In this document: positions 27,552 through 33,611 of the stretch, piece by piece | Layout of the letters: every line of letters starts with the position of its first letter | Numbering within the stretch: the first letter of the stretch is position 1 | Virus record (IMG/VR): IMGVR_UViG_3300008107_000272 | Location: 1 to 50,509 of that record | Source of the DNA: a virus | Direction: 5' to 3' (one strand) | DNA: 50,509 nt | Made by a program: the position numbers and the translations under genes | Notes under the pieces: generated by a model | What the model saw: only the letters and a program-made list of their open reading frames with translations | Told to the model about the DNA's origin: nothing | Databases searched by the model: none

Positions 27552-27734
27552 TCAGTCCAACTGTGGCGCCACAACGTCGGAAGCGTAGCGGTCAGCGTGG
27601 CAACCTGCCCACCACCATCCCTCAGCGGGGTTGATCTGTCCAGCAAAGGTGCGCTGAGGGGCAAGGTCAGAAGGGCGGGCGACCCACATGGTTTCGCGGG
27701 TCTGGAGGTCAGAGCACTGAGAGTAGATTGCCAT
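27552..27734 (-). CDS. GC-island mini-protein 1
   Basis: 60 aa: MAIYSQCSDLQTRETMWVAR, then PSDLAPQRTFAGQINPAEGW and a C-terminus ADRYASDVVAPQLD. No family recognised. The start was chosen because the promoter-like repeat (27750-27770) sits 16 nt upstream and would be inside any longer frame. It is the last gene of the GC-rich run. Confidence 0.6.
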   Translation of the reverse strand: MAIYSQCSDLQTRETMWVARPSDLAPQRTFAGQINPAEGWWWAGCHADRYASDVVAPQLD

Positions 27735-27807
27735 GATCGGTTCGGGTTGTGAACTGAGAGAATTGTAGCACGAAAGGGGGGCAGGCACGAAACCCGCCCC
27801 GTGGTGA

Positions 27808-27996
27808 TCAGCGGATGGGAACGTAGGCGACGCTCACCTCTACGTAGAGGGGTTCATCAGTATTGTAGTCATCCATCCGCTCCCGCAGTCCAGCGGCATC
27901 CGCCTCTGCCTTCTCAGCGGAGGCATAGAGTCCGAACAGTTCGGGGCGGTCGTAGTAGTCGTTGCCAGTGGTGAAGACGGCGTATGCTTCGGTCAT
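27808..27996 (-). CDS. GC-island mini-protein 2
   Basis: 62 aa: MTEAYAVFTTGNDYYDRPEL, then FGLYASAEKAEADAAGLRER and YVEVSVAYVPIR. The pattern (YAVF...YY.RPELFGLY....AEA) resembles other small cyanophage proteins of the 'AVF..gly.....A' kind. No function known. It starts with the ACCG-ATG leader and a repeat-type promoter 12 nt upstream. Confidence 0.68.
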   Translation of the reverse strand: MTEAYAVFTTGNDYYDRPELFGLYASAEKAEADAAGLRERMDDYNTDEPLYVEVSVAYVPIR

Positions 27997-28045
27997 CGGT
28001 CTGGGGTGTGAACTGAGAGAATTGTAGAGCATCAGGCGGCAGGGG

Positions 28046-28222
28046 TCAATACCCCAACCACACCAGGAATTCGCCAGTATCGACGCGAAAGGGAACCGTC
28101 CCATAGTCGGTGCGGAAGTCATCCCAGCAGGAGTGATCCTTTGCTGCCTGGCAGGCGGTGCTCCAGCGGATGGTGCCATTCTCAGGGTTGGTAGCGTTCC
28201 AGAGGATCTGAGGGAAGGTCAT
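28046..28222 (-). CDS. GC-island mini-protein 3
   Basis: 58 aa: MTFPQILWNATNPENGTIRW, then STACQAAKDHSCWDDFRTDY and FRVDTGEFLVWLGY. No family recognised. The ATG has the same ACCG-ATG context as its neighbours and lies just downstream of the degenerate promoter repeat at 28241-28253. There is a clear coding pattern (GC-rich third positions) and no membrane segment. Confidence 0.62.
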   Translation of the reverse strand: MTFPQILWNATNPENGTIRWSTACQAAKDHSCWDDFRTDYGTVPFRVDTGEFLVWLGY

Positions 28223-28271
28223 CGGTCGGTGTCGGTTGCTTTGAAATTATAGAGGATCAGAGGGCAGGAGG

Positions 28272-28460
28272 TCAATCCTCCATCCCCATCGCCTGCTTCA
28301 GGGTGTTGTAGGCGTTCAGGTAATAGTCGGCATCGGTTCCCTTGCCAGCGGTGCGACAATCAACAGCGAGGCAGAGCACAGCGGTTCGGATGGTGCTCCA
28401 CTGCGCCTCAGTCAGGGTGACGGTGCAGAGGTCCAGGGGCAGGACGTTGGTGCGGGTCAT
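28272..28460 (-). CDS. GC-island mini-protein 4
   Basis: 62 aa: MTRTNVLPLDLCTVTLTEAQ, then WSTIRTAVLCLAVDCRTAGK and a helical C-terminus ADYYLNAYNTLKQAM. No family recognised; probably an alpha-helical cytosolic protein. Own promoter repeat at 28472-28491. Unlike most neighbours, the ATG is not preceded by ACCG. Confidence 0.62.
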   Translation of the reverse strand: MTRTNVLPLDLCTVTLTEAQWSTIRTAVLCLAVDCRTAGKGTDADYYLNAYNTLKQAMGMED

Positions 28461-28510
28461 CAGAGGTCGTTTGAACTGAGAGTATTGTAGCAGATAAAGG
28501 GGCGGACTCC

Positions 28511-28696
28511 TCAGATCATCACCGTCGTGGGCAGCGCCTGAACGATGGGTGAGTGGTGGCGGTAGCAGAATTCCCGCAGGTCGTGGATCGACTCGCCAGC
28601 GAAGTCATCAGCGGTAAAGGTCCGACCGTGGAATTCGCGATCGATCTCAGTCAGGGTGTGAGCAATCAGGGAGCGGAGGTTCTGAGTGGTGGTCAT
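28511..28696 (-). CDS. GC-island mini-protein 5
   Basis: 61 aa: MTTTQNLRSLIAHTLTEIDR, then EFHGRTFTADDFAGESIHDL and REFCYRHHSPIVQALPTTVMI. No family recognised. Starts at ACCG-ATG; its promoter repeat (28707-28724) has a degraded -10 (TAGGAT). Confidence 0.62.
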   Translation of the reverse strand: MTTTQNLRSLIAHTLTEIDREFHGRTFTADDFAGESIHDLREFCYRHHSPIVQALPTTVMI

Positions 28697-28738
28697 CGGT
28701 TTCGTTTGAACTGAGAGAATCCTAGTCGGTCGGTGGGG

Positions 28739-28918
28739 TCAGTCGCGGTCGCTGATGTTCCAGATGCCCCACTGTCCACCGTTGGCATGAGCGTCGCGGG
28801 TTTCGATTGCCTGCTGACGCTGGGCGCTGGTGTAGCGGGTCCAACCCTCAGCGGTCTCGCTTGCCAGGGTGCTGCCATAGCAGGCATTCCAGATCAGGTT
28901 CGCTTCGGTGATGGTCAT
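28739..28918 (-). CDS. GC-island mini-protein 6
   Basis: 59 aa: MTITEANLIWNACYGSTLAS, then ETAEGWTRYTSAQRQQAIET and RDAHANGGQWGIWNISDRD. No family recognised. ACCG-ATG leader; promoter repeat 28933-28951. The frame is open and compositionally like its neighbours. Confidence 0.62.
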   Translation of the reverse strand: MTITEANLIWNACYGSTLASETAEGWTRYTSAQRQQAIETRDAHANGGQWGIWNISDRD

Positions 28919-28955
28919 CGGTCGGTGTCGGTTGAACTGAGAGTATTGTAGCAGA

Positions 28956-29081
28956 TCAGTAGGACTGCCAGGCGGATTCTGCCATGTCGTTTGCCATCTC
29001 CTCCAGATTGTCGGCGGTCACCCGCTCATTGTACCATTCGATCTCAGAGGGGTCCAGGCGGTGCAGATCGCAACCATACAT
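28956..29081 (-). CDS. GC-island mini-protein 7, possibly 5'-eroded
   Basis: 41 aa from the first available ATG: MYGCDLHRLDPSEIEWYNER, then VTADNLEEMANDMAESAWQSY. The frame stays open upstream and would add FKNAIAAE directly after the promoter repeat (29102-29120), but no ATG, GTG or TTG is present there. The N-terminus therefore looks eroded, or a non-standard start is used. NLEEMANDMAE is a motif I associate with small cyanophage proteins. Confidence 0.55.
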   Translation of the reverse strand: MYGCDLHRLDPSEIEWYNERVTADNLEEMANDMAESAWQSY

Positions 29082-29160
29082 CTCAGCAGCGATGGCGTTT
29101 TTGAACTGAGATCAGTATAGAGGCAAAAGGGAAGGGTCATCCCCCTCCGTTGTGCCACTA

Positions 29161-29295
29161 TCAGAACTGGACTTCTTCCAGAGTGGGTTGGGCAGCAGTG
29201 ATGGTATCATCGGCGCCGATGCTTTCCAGGATGCTCAGCAGTTCAGCACCATTGGCAGCGCGATTCAGCAGGGTCAGAGCGAGGTCGGTTGTCAT
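29161..29295 (-). CDS. GC-island mini-protein 8
   Basis: 44 aa: MTTDLALTLLNRAANGAELL, then SILESIGADDTITAAQPTLE and EVQF. Entirely helical and acidic. It resembles short cyanobacterial/cyanophage peptides of the form LAxxLLxxxxxGxExLxILDxI. Promoter: TACAAT at 29352-29357, immediately after the stop of the next gene upstream. Confidence 0.6.
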   Translation of the reverse strand: MTTDLALTLLNRAANGAELLSILESIGADDTITAAQPTLEEVQF

Positions 29296-29357
29296 GCTAG
29301 GATTGTGGGTTGTGGTTGTGGTTGGGAGTCTTTAAGGGCGCTCCCGCTCCCATTGTA

Positions 29358-29546
29358 TCAGGCGACCGCGTAGGCGGATTCCAGGCAGACCTCACGGATC
29401 TCCATCAGAACGTAGTCGATCCCCAGAGCACCGTCATAGAGTTCTGCCTTGTATGCTTCGGCAGCAGAGAGGCAATCGAACAGGCGGAGGGTATCGAAAC
29501 GCTCACCCTCATAATCAGCACCACCGATCACAGCGTAGACTTTCAT
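29358..29546 (-). CDS. GC-island mini-protein 9 (MKVYAVIGG family)
   Basis: 62 aa: MKVYAVIGGADYEGERFDTL, then RLFDCLSAAEAYKAELYDGA and a C-terminus VLMEIREVCLESAYAV. The MKVYAVIGGxDYEG start is a recurrent small-protein type in cyanophages, often in several copies. It is a predicted small alpha/beta protein. Promoter repeat 29561-29579 is a one-off variant (GACTTCAG instead of GATCTCAG). Confidence 0.7.
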   Translation of the reverse strand: MKVYAVIGGADYEGERFDTLRLFDCLSAAEAYKAELYDGALGIDYVLMEIREVCLESAYAVA

Positions 29547-29590
29547 GGGTTCGGGTCGTTTGAACTGAAGTCAGTATAGGGTCAAAGGGT

Positions 29591-29608
29591 GGGGGGTTGG
29601 TGCCCCCC
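29591..29608 (-). terminator. G-run hairpin with TGGCACA lead-in
   Basis: After the stop at 29619 the minus strand reads ACTGGCACAA, then GGGGGG-CACCAA-CCCCCC (6-bp stem), directly before the next promoter repeat. Typical of the island's intergenic module. No long U-tract. Confidence 0.5.
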
Positions 29609-29618
29609 TTGTGCCAGT

Positions 29619-29879
29619 TCAGAGATCGAACACGTCGCCGTTGATCTCAGCGCGGTTGATCTTAGGATCGTTCCACTTTACACCGTCAGGGGTCTCAGTG
29701 GTGCCGAACTCATAAAATGCCTCCAGCAGTTCCTCATAGCAGCAGATCTCATTCTCTTGAATGAAGTTATAGATGCTCTCATCATTCTCAATCCAGAGAA
29801 CAACGTTCCAGGTTTCGTAGTTAGTCCAACCGTTATAGGTGCGGTCGGTGAGGTTGGTCTGGTAGGTTGCGGTTGCCAT
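29619..29879 (-). CDS. GC-island protein with NGWTNYETWNV motif
   Basis: 86 aa: MATATYQTNLTDRTYNGWTN, then YETWNVVLWIENDESIYNFI and TPDGVKWNDPKINRAEING. The NGWTNYETWNVALWI motif occurs in many small phage proteins of unknown function (I believe DUF7249-type). Soluble, acidic. Own promoter repeat at 29894-29912. Confidence 0.78.
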   Translation of the reverse strand: MATATYQTNLTDRTYNGWTNYETWNVVLWIENDESIYNFIQENEICCYEELLEAFYEFGTTETPDGVKWNDPKINRAEINGDVFDL

Positions 29880-29916
29880 TGGTGGTTCGGGTGTGAACTG
29901 AGATCAGTATAAGGGG

Positions 29917-30084
29917 TCAGCGGCGCAGGAGGTCGGCGCTGGTGGACAGTAGGTCTGCTGTCACACTACGGACGGGATACAGTGGACCCCAGAACCCCCA
30001 GAGTAGCAGCGCAGCGATCGTCAGGCGGAGCATTGTGGCACGGTGAAACTCAGGGGATCGTGAGCGGGTCAGGGTGCGGATCAT
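29917..30084 (-). CDS. Small membrane protein
   Basis: 55 aa from MIRTLTRSRSPEFHRATMLR; an alternative start (MLRLTIAALLLWGFWGP) gives 38 aa. One hydrophobic segment LTIAALLLWGFWGPLY. The longer start overlaps the preceding stop as ATGA, which favours it. The C-terminus is SVTADLLSTSADLLRR. It forms a two-membrane-peptide operon with the 27-aa gene upstream. Confidence 0.5.
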   Translation of the reverse strand: MIRTLTRSRSPEFHRATMLRLTIAALLLWGFWGPLYPVRSVTADLLSTSADLLRR

Positions 30085-30164
30085 CGGCGGAGGATACGTT
30101 GCAGGAGCAGGACCTGACCTGCCCCCAGAGCGTAGGCGATCAGGACTAGGATGCCAGTGATCAT
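30081..30164 (-). CDS. 27-aa membrane peptide
   Basis: MITGILVLIAYALGAGQVLL followed by LQRILRR: a single hydrophobic helix with a basic tail. The ATG overlaps the previous stop (ATGA) and its own stop overlaps the next ATG, so it sits inside a translationally coupled three-gene unit. Too short for any family call. Confidence 0.5.
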   Translation of the reverse strand: MITGILVLIAYALGAGQVLLLQRILRR

Positions 30165-30322
30165 CGTTCCAGTTGTGCCAGGGAGGATGGTGCGATGTGA
30201 GAGGGGGAACCACAGGAGAGATAGAACTCTACCATACGGTCTGCCTCCTCCTTAGTGGGGAACCACTGGGAGCGCCACTCACAAGCGTTGTAGGGGGTCT
30301 GGTAGCGGACTTCGAAGCGCAT
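30161..30322 (-). CDS. GC-island mini-protein (MRFEVRYQTPY family)
   Basis: 53 aa: MRFEVRYQTPYNACEWRSQW, then FPTKEEADRMVEFYLSCGSP and SHIAPSSLAQLER. The pattern (YEVRYQTPY..EWRS..F...EDA.RM..FY.SCG) recurs in cyanophage small proteins; probably a small alpha/beta fold. First gene of the three-gene unit, behind a degenerate promoter repeat at 30338-30352. Confidence 0.7.
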   Translation of the reverse strand: MRFEVRYQTPYNACEWRSQWFPTKEEADRMVEFYLSCGSPSHIAPSSLAQLER

Positions 30323-30363
30323 GGGGTTGGTTGCGTTGTGAGAGTATTGTAGCGGGTCGGCGT

Positions 30364-30381
30364 GGGGGGCACGTGCCCCCC
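30364..30381 (-). terminator. Perfect 18-bp palindromic hairpin GGGGGGCACGTGCCCCCC
   Basis: A perfect inverted repeat with no loop, located between the stop at 30395 (followed by CACTGGCACAA) and the next promoter repeat. As RNA it would form a 7-bp stem with a 4-base loop. It could also be a protein-binding site. Confidence 0.5.
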
Positions 30382-30394
30382 TTGTGCCAGTGCC

Positions 30395-30559
30395 TCAGTC
30401 GGCATAGAGGCGCTGGAAGTCCTCGAGGAAGTCCCGTGCCTCATCACCACTCATACGGGCGATCATCTCCTTGGCAACGGTTTCCCAGGAGAAGTCGTCT
30501 GCCAGATCGTAGATGGCGCTCTTTGCCTGGTTTGCGGTGAGGCGGGTTGCGGTGCTCAT
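30395..30559 (-). CDS. GC-island mini-protein, helical
   Basis: 54 aa: MSTATRLTANQAKSAIYDLA, then DDFSWETVAKEMIARMSGDE and ARDFLEDFQRLYAD. All-helical and acidic; resembles small phage proteins with 'W..VA.E.l..MSgde...FLEdf.r.y.d'. ACCG-ATG start, promoter repeat 30570-30588. Confidence 0.66.
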   Translation of the reverse strand: MSTATRLTANQAKSAIYDLADDFSWETVAKEMIARMSGDEARDFLEDFQRLYAD

Positions 30560-30592
30560 CGGTGTTGTGTGAACTGAGATCAGTATAAGGGG

Positions 30593-30772
30593 TCAGCGGG
30601 CAGCAGGCAGGAGGCATTTGGACACTTGACCAGGTGTCACAAGCACCTGCCCACCCTGTGCGGTGCAACGTGCTTCGATGCGAGCATTGCCATTGCGAAG
30701 CAAAGTAACGTAACCAGCGGTTGCCAGTGTGATGACCAGCAGGGCGATGGCGGTTGCTTTGAGGGTCTGCAC
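30593..30772 (-). CDS. Single-pass membrane protein, GTG start
   Basis: 59 aa from a GTG: VQTLKATAIALLVITLATAG, then a polar domain RIEARCTAQGGQVLVTPGQV and SKCLLPAAR. N-terminal hydrophobic segment with an N-in topology likely and a small exported domain with two cysteines. GTG was chosen because the promoter repeat (30785-30803) lies 13 nt upstream and excludes longer frames. It is divergent from the plus-strand RNA element at about 30.9 kb. Confidence 0.58.
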   Translation of the reverse strand: MQTLKATAIALLVITLATAGYVTLLRNGNARIEARCTAQGGQVLVTPGQVSKCLLPAAR

Positions 30773-30834
30773 TGGGTCGGTTGTCTGAACTGAGATCAGT
30801 ATAAGGGCAGAGTGGGGGCAGAGTCGGGGGCAGG

Positions 30835-30856
30835 GTGCCAGTTCAGAAGGTGGCAC
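30835..30856. repeat. GTGCCA-N10-TGGCAC inverted repeat
   Basis: Inverted repeat GTGCCA...TGGCAC between a divergent gene and the plus-strand RNA element. The same arms recur at 34819-34844, 34993-35016 and 41346-41365 (shorter). The half-site TGGCACA also follows many stop codons in this region. Confidence 0.5.
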
Positions 30857-30863
30857 ACTGGTG

Positions 30864-30898
30864 GTTGTATGGGGTCGCCGTGGCCCTATACTGAGGTC
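30864..30898 (+). promoter_or_regulatory. Plus-strand promoter for RNA element 1
   Basis: TTGTAT, a 16-bp spacer, then TATACT on the plus strand, followed by GAGGTCACAAG. This is the only strand reversal in the island and leads directly into the structured element. It is a moderate match to sigma-70. Confidence 0.5.
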
Positions 30899-30901
30899 AC
30901 A

Positions 30902-31009
30902 AGCGAAGGAGGGGCGGGGTAGCCCTGATGACGAAAACGGTCGCCACGCCCCCTGCCATAAAATAAAAAAAAGAAAAAGTATAAAAAAAGGGGGCGGATT
31001 GCACCCCCC
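30902..31009 (+). ncRNA. Candidate structured small RNA, copy 1
   Basis: Plus-strand element with a second copy at 34893-34984. Core 30911-30952 folds as an outer stem GGGGCG/CGCCCC (30911-30916 with 30947-30952) enclosing a short hairpin (30917-30926) and a CGA/UCG hairpin (30932-30943), with the single-stranded segments UGACGA, CGCCAC and the tail UGCCAUAAAAUA identical in both copies. The second copy keeps the pairing through G-U to A-U and C-U changes. It ends in a GGGGG/CCCCC hairpin followed by TTTT. No open reading frame is shared between copies. It does not match the hammerhead core, although CUGAUGA is present here. Function unknown. Confidence 0.55.
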
Positions 31010-31013
31010 TTTT
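30984..31013. terminator. Bidirectional intrinsic terminator
   Basis: GGGGG-9 nt-CCCCC hairpin flanked by A7 on the left and T4 on the right, so it reads as a U-tailed terminator on both strands. It ends the plus-strand RNA element and the minus-strand gene whose stop is at 31021. Confidence 0.72.
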
Positions 31014-31020
31014 GTATCAT

Positions 31021-31182
31021 TCAGCGACCGTCAGTATAGTCTCCGATGATCATACCATTCTGGCGAACCTGAGCGTAACCGTATTCTTCAGAGAGTGACA
31101 GGCACAGGTCCCAGGCACGATCCTCATCGGTGGTAGTGTTCTCCCAAGGAGCGGAAGGGCAGATCACGTCTAGGCGTTGCAT
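31021..31182 (-). CDS. GC-island mini-protein
   Basis: 53 aa: MQRLDVICPSAPWENTTTDE, then DRAWDLCLSLSEEYGYAQVR and QNGMIIGDYTDGR. Resembles small cyanophage proteins in which an 'AWDLCLSLSEEyGYAqvr..g..iGdYt' block is preserved. ACCG-ATG start, promoter repeat at 31193-31211; its stop is followed by the bidirectional terminator. Confidence 0.68.
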   Translation of the reverse strand: MQRLDVICPSAPWENTTTDEDRAWDLCLSLSEEYGYAQVRQNGMIIGDYTDGR

Positions 31183-31249
31183 CGGTTTCGTTTGAACTGA
31201 GATCAGTATAAGGGGTGGAGGGGGTCGGTTGTGACCCCCAGTGGACGGT

Positions 31250-31426
31250 TCAGAGATCGGCCCAGAGAGCGGTGGTGATCTTCTCAGCGCCCTCCAAACC
31301 GTCGCGAACGATCAGGCGAAGGGTCTCAGCACCGTCAGGGGTGCGGTGCATCTGGCGGATCATGCTAGGGGTGAACACGTCCCAGGTGATCACGTGTGCG
31401 GTCTGCAGGAGTTGCTCGCGGGTCAT
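31250..31426 (-). CDS. GC-island mini-protein
   Basis: 58 aa: MTREQLLQTAHVITWDVFTP, then SMIRQMHRTPDGAETLRLIV and RDGLEGAEKITTALWADL. Helical, no family recognised. Promoter repeat 31439-31457. It is the last gene of the GC-rich run before composition returns toward the phage average. Confidence 0.62.
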   Translation of the reverse strand: MTREQLLQTAHVITWDVFTPSMIRQMHRTPDGAETLRLIVRDGLEGAEKITTALWADL

Positions 31427-31495
31427 CGCGGTTGCTTGTGAACTGAGATCAGTATAAGGGGCAGGCGGTGCCCCTTGCTGGTTCAGGTGGACGGT

Positions 31496-32395
31496 TCAGG
31501 CACTGGCACACTGAAAGCGTCCGCTGGTGAAATTGTGGTAGGAAAACACTTCACGATTCACCAGTTTAAACATACCAAACTCATTGGAGAGAACATAACC
31601 TTCAGCATCAATTCGATCCTGTTTGATGTATGCTGCGGGACCATTGTTGCGGCACAGGAATAGGCAATCCTCTTTGATAGATTTAACCAGTTTCCAGAAT
31701 CGGATGAGGTTAGGATCACAATCAAAGGCATCATCCTCAATCTCACGCTGCTCACGAATGCAGGCGTTGATTGCCTTCTTCAGTTCTGCCAGTTGTTTAC
31801 CCTGAACGAACTGGCAGGTGGTTGACATTTGGCGGGCGAAGTTGCAGACTTCTTCTACATCAGCGAACGAAGTCTGACCGTGCAGAATGTAGGCATCGGG
31901 TTTCACGAATAGCACGGAATCAGTAGACTCCAGGTTCACCGTGAGAGGGATTGCCCAACTATCACGAAGGTCATCGTTTGCTTCATAACGGGTGTGAGGT
32001 GCGATGATAATTTGCTGATCAATAACCTCAGGGAACTGATAAGTAATCAGATTGGGAGTGTATTCAGTCTCACCACCAAACCCGATAAAATCACCTTGAA
32101 TGATACCATTCACACGGGGCAGATAATCAAAACACGAATGAAGAATGTTGGCGACATTACCCTCATAGTGTTGATCAATCTCGTCGTGAGAGTGTGCAAT
32201 ACGAATCTTCTTTTTGTTGAAAACTGCTTTCGTTCCAACGAAGAATGTATCAGTTGCAGGATCAATTCCCCACACAATTGCAGGGGCACCGTCAATCTTA
32301 ACGCTCAGATGCCTACGAGCAGTGAACCAATCCAGCACGGAAAGATCACCGTTCAGGATGGTATCTTCGGGGTGCTCTTGGTGCTTGTTTTGCAT
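31496..32395 (-). CDS. RNA ligase-like nucleotidyltransferase
   Basis: 299 aa. Residues 31-46 (SVKIDGAPAIVWGIDP) contain the KxDG motif of covalent nucleotidyltransferases, with Lys33 the likely adenylated residue. FFVGTKAVFNKKK (51-63) and GIIQGDFIGFG (97-107) fit motifs III and IV, and VLFVKPDAYI may be motif V. The EHPED start is typical of a cyanophage family annotated as putative RNA ligase. Such enzymes seal nicked RNA, for example tRNA cut by host anticodon nucleases, but the substrate here is unknown. The start at 32395 was chosen over an upstream in-frame Met because the promoter (CATACT about 25 nt upstream) lies inside the longer frame; ACCG-ATG leader. Confidence 0.7.
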   Translation of the reverse strand: MQNKHQEHPEDTILNGDLSVLDWFTARRHLSVKIDGAPAIVWGIDPATDTFFVGTKAVFNKKKIRIAHSHDEIDQHYEGNVANILHSCFDYLPRVNGIIQGDFIGFGGETEYTPNLITYQFPEVIDQQIIIAPHTRYEANDDLRDSWAIPLTVNLESTDSVLFVKPDAYILHGQTSFADVEEVCNFARQMSTTCQFVQGKQLAELKKAINACIREQREIEDDAFDCDPNLIRFWKLVKSIKEDCLFLCRNNGPAAYIKQDRIDAEGYVLSNEFGMFKLVNREVFSYHNFTSGRFQCASA

Positions 32396-32465
32396 CGGTC
32401 TTGTGTTGATGGAATCAGTATGGCACGAATGGGGAGGCAGCACAAGGGGGGTGTGTGCCAGTTCC

Positions 32466-32639
32466 TCAGGTGTCCTCAGAGTGAAGAATGTCTAGCATTT
32501 GCTGGTGATAGTTGTCAGCATCACGAACCACATTTGCTGCTTCAGATACATCATCAATTTCGTATTGTGTCATTTCCAGAGAGTGAATCACATTGGAGAG
32601 AAGGTCAGACAGTGCCTCAATCTTCTGTGCGTCAGTCAT
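32466..32639 (-). CDS. Small helical protein
   Basis: 57 aa: MTDAQKIEALSDLLSNVIHS, then LEMTQYEIDDVSEAANVVRD and ADNYHQQMLDILHSEDT. All-alpha and acidic; no family recognised. It follows the 82-aa gene upstream after 2 nt, so the two form an operon. Its stop is followed by GGAACTGGCACA and a hairpin. Confidence 0.65.
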   Translation of the reverse strand: MTDAQKIEALSDLLSNVIHSLEMTQYEIDDVSEAANVVRDADNYHQQMLDILHSEDT

Positions 32640-32641
32640 TA

Positions 32642-32890
32642 TCAACCCCCACCGTAGACGTATTCTACGATACCTGCCTCATCAAGTCCTACGCTTTCGA
32701 TGATAGTAACCTTAGCATTGTTGAACTCTTTTTGCACCCTTTCATTCTTCACCCGTTCACCATTACAATCAGTAAAATACCCAAACTCTTCCATAAAGAT
32801 CTGTTCACACTGAGGCATAGATTCTGCTGCGATGATACACATGCCGTCAGTATAATCGTAGAGAACTTCTTTGAGAATGTAGAGTTTCAT
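32642..32890 (-). CDS. Small conserved cyanophage protein
   Basis: 82 aa: MKLYILKEVLYDYTDGMCII, then AAESMPQCEQIFMEEFGYFT and VTIIESVGLDEAGIVEYVYG. Predicted alpha/beta protein; the 'YIL.EVLyDYT.GmcviAA.s...ce.if' pattern recurs in cyanophages. Start at 32890 fixed by the ACCG-ATG leader and a promoter (CATACT) about 22 nt upstream. Confidence 0.72.
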   Translation of the reverse strand: MKLYILKEVLYDYTDGMCIIAAESMPQCEQIFMEEFGYFTDCNGERVKNERVQKEFNNAKVTIIESVGLDEAGIVEYVYGGG

Positions 32891-32971
32891 CGGTCGGGTG
32901 GTTTGCTGATGAACGTAGTATGGCACGAAAAAGGGGGGCGATCAACCCCCCGTGTTCCACTTATCAGACTG

Positions 32972-33538
32972 TCACACCAGCGTCAGAGTGTCCAGGTTGT
33001 TGATGCTAACGGTGTTGAACTCTTGCAGAGTCTTGACACCTTCAATGTCAAAGTACAGGTCGATTGCTTCTACTTTGCCACCGTATTGTGCTTGCAGAAC
33101 GTGGTTAATCTTGGTACGATCTTTGGCACTCACGACATCATCGAAACCCTGAACTTCACCCACTTTGTTGAAACGTGGTGCGATACGGGGAAGTACACTC
33201 ACGAACAACACTTTTTCAAGGTTAAGATCAGGAGCGAACATCAATCGTGCTGCTTCACCTACACTAGTGTTAGCGTAGTTTTTGATGTTTTTGTTGATGT
33301 TGCTGTTAAGTGCTTTTCCAAGAATCGCAACCTTAAGTTCACCATCACGAAACCCAGCAATGTCAATGTCAAAAGTGCCACCGAAACCGTCAACAGGAAG
33401 TTGGTATTCAAACTGCCAATCATACTCTGCCCACGCAGAATTGGCGTTCAGAATCTCATCCAGCAGAACTTTATGAAACTCATCAGTGCGCTTGGAAGAA
33501 CGAACGTTCTGGAAGGAAGTCTCGAGGAAGGTTTCCAT
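32972..33538 (-). CDS. Conserved phage protein, possible nuclease-like fold
   Basis: 188 aa: METFLETSFQNVRSSKRTDE, then WAEYDWQFEYQLPVDGFGGT and FDIDIAGFRDGELKVAILGK. The arrangement of an early Glu helix, DIDIAGF and LKVAILGKA is reminiscent of a PD-(D/E)XK core (D...hxK), but a canonical (D/E)xK is not clear. The C-terminus is a second alpha/beta part (VLFVSVLPRIAPRFNKVGEV). Start at 33538 placed downstream of the -10 CTATACT. Nuclease activity is a hypothesis only. Confidence 0.68.
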   Translation of the reverse strand: METFLETSFQNVRSSKRTDEFHKVLLDEILNANSAWAEYDWQFEYQLPVDGFGGTFDIDIAGFRDGELKVAILGKALNSNINKNIKNYANTSVGEAARLMFAPDLNLEKVLFVSVLPRIAPRFNKVGEVQGFDDVVSAKDRTKINHVLQAQYGGKVEAIDLYFDIEGVKTLQEFNTVSINNLDTLTLV

Positions 33539-33573
33539 TGTTGTGTTGTGTGAACGAATGTAGTATAGGGGGT

Positions 33574-33597
33574 GGGGGGTAGGAATGGCAACCCCCC
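33574..33597 (-). terminator. G-run hairpin in the stop-to-promoter module
   Basis: GGGGGGT/ACCCCCC stem (7 bp) between CGAACTGGCACAA (after the stop at 33612) and the CTATACT -10 of the next gene. Part of the repeated intergenic module. Confidence 0.5.
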
Positions 33598-33611
33598 CTT
33601 GTGCCAGTTCG

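Larger units (their letters stand above)
27750..31457 (-). repeat. Family of 14 promoter-like intergenic repeats
   Basis: Read on the minus strand, nearly every GC-island gene is preceded by TATACTGATCTCAGTTCA or the variant TACAATTCTCTCAGTTCA. Copies: 27750-27770, 28009-28028, 28241-28253 (degenerate), 28472-28491, 28707-28724, 28933-28951, 29102-29120, 29561-29579, 29894-29912, 30338-30352 (degenerate), 30570-30588, 30785-30803, 31193-31211, 31439-31457. The TATACT/TACAAT hexamer resembles a sigma-70 -10 element, and CTCAGTTCA would be the start of the leader. No TTGACA-like -35 lies at 16-18 bp, because the upstream G-run hairpin occupies that place. They are probably early promoters, perhaps needing a phage activator. 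Confidence 0.7.

Noticed and set aside
30926-30943. Hammerhead ribozyme core CUGAUGA followed by GAAA
   Set aside because: The GAAA follows CUGAUGAC without a stem II, no UH cleavage site lies in a proper stem, and the second copy reads CUGCUGACGACA, so the core is not conserved.
30911-30959. tRNA-like ending in GCCA
   Set aside because: The folded core is about 45 nt, lacks anticodon and T arms, and the CCA-like end is internal to a conserved AT-rich tail.
31994-33553. 519-codon open frame on the plus strand
   Set aside because: It runs antisense across four minus-strand genes and their promoters and hairpins. Those genes have protein-like sequence, leaders and coupling, and the plus frame has low-complexity, Cys/His-scattered sequence, so it is a shadow.
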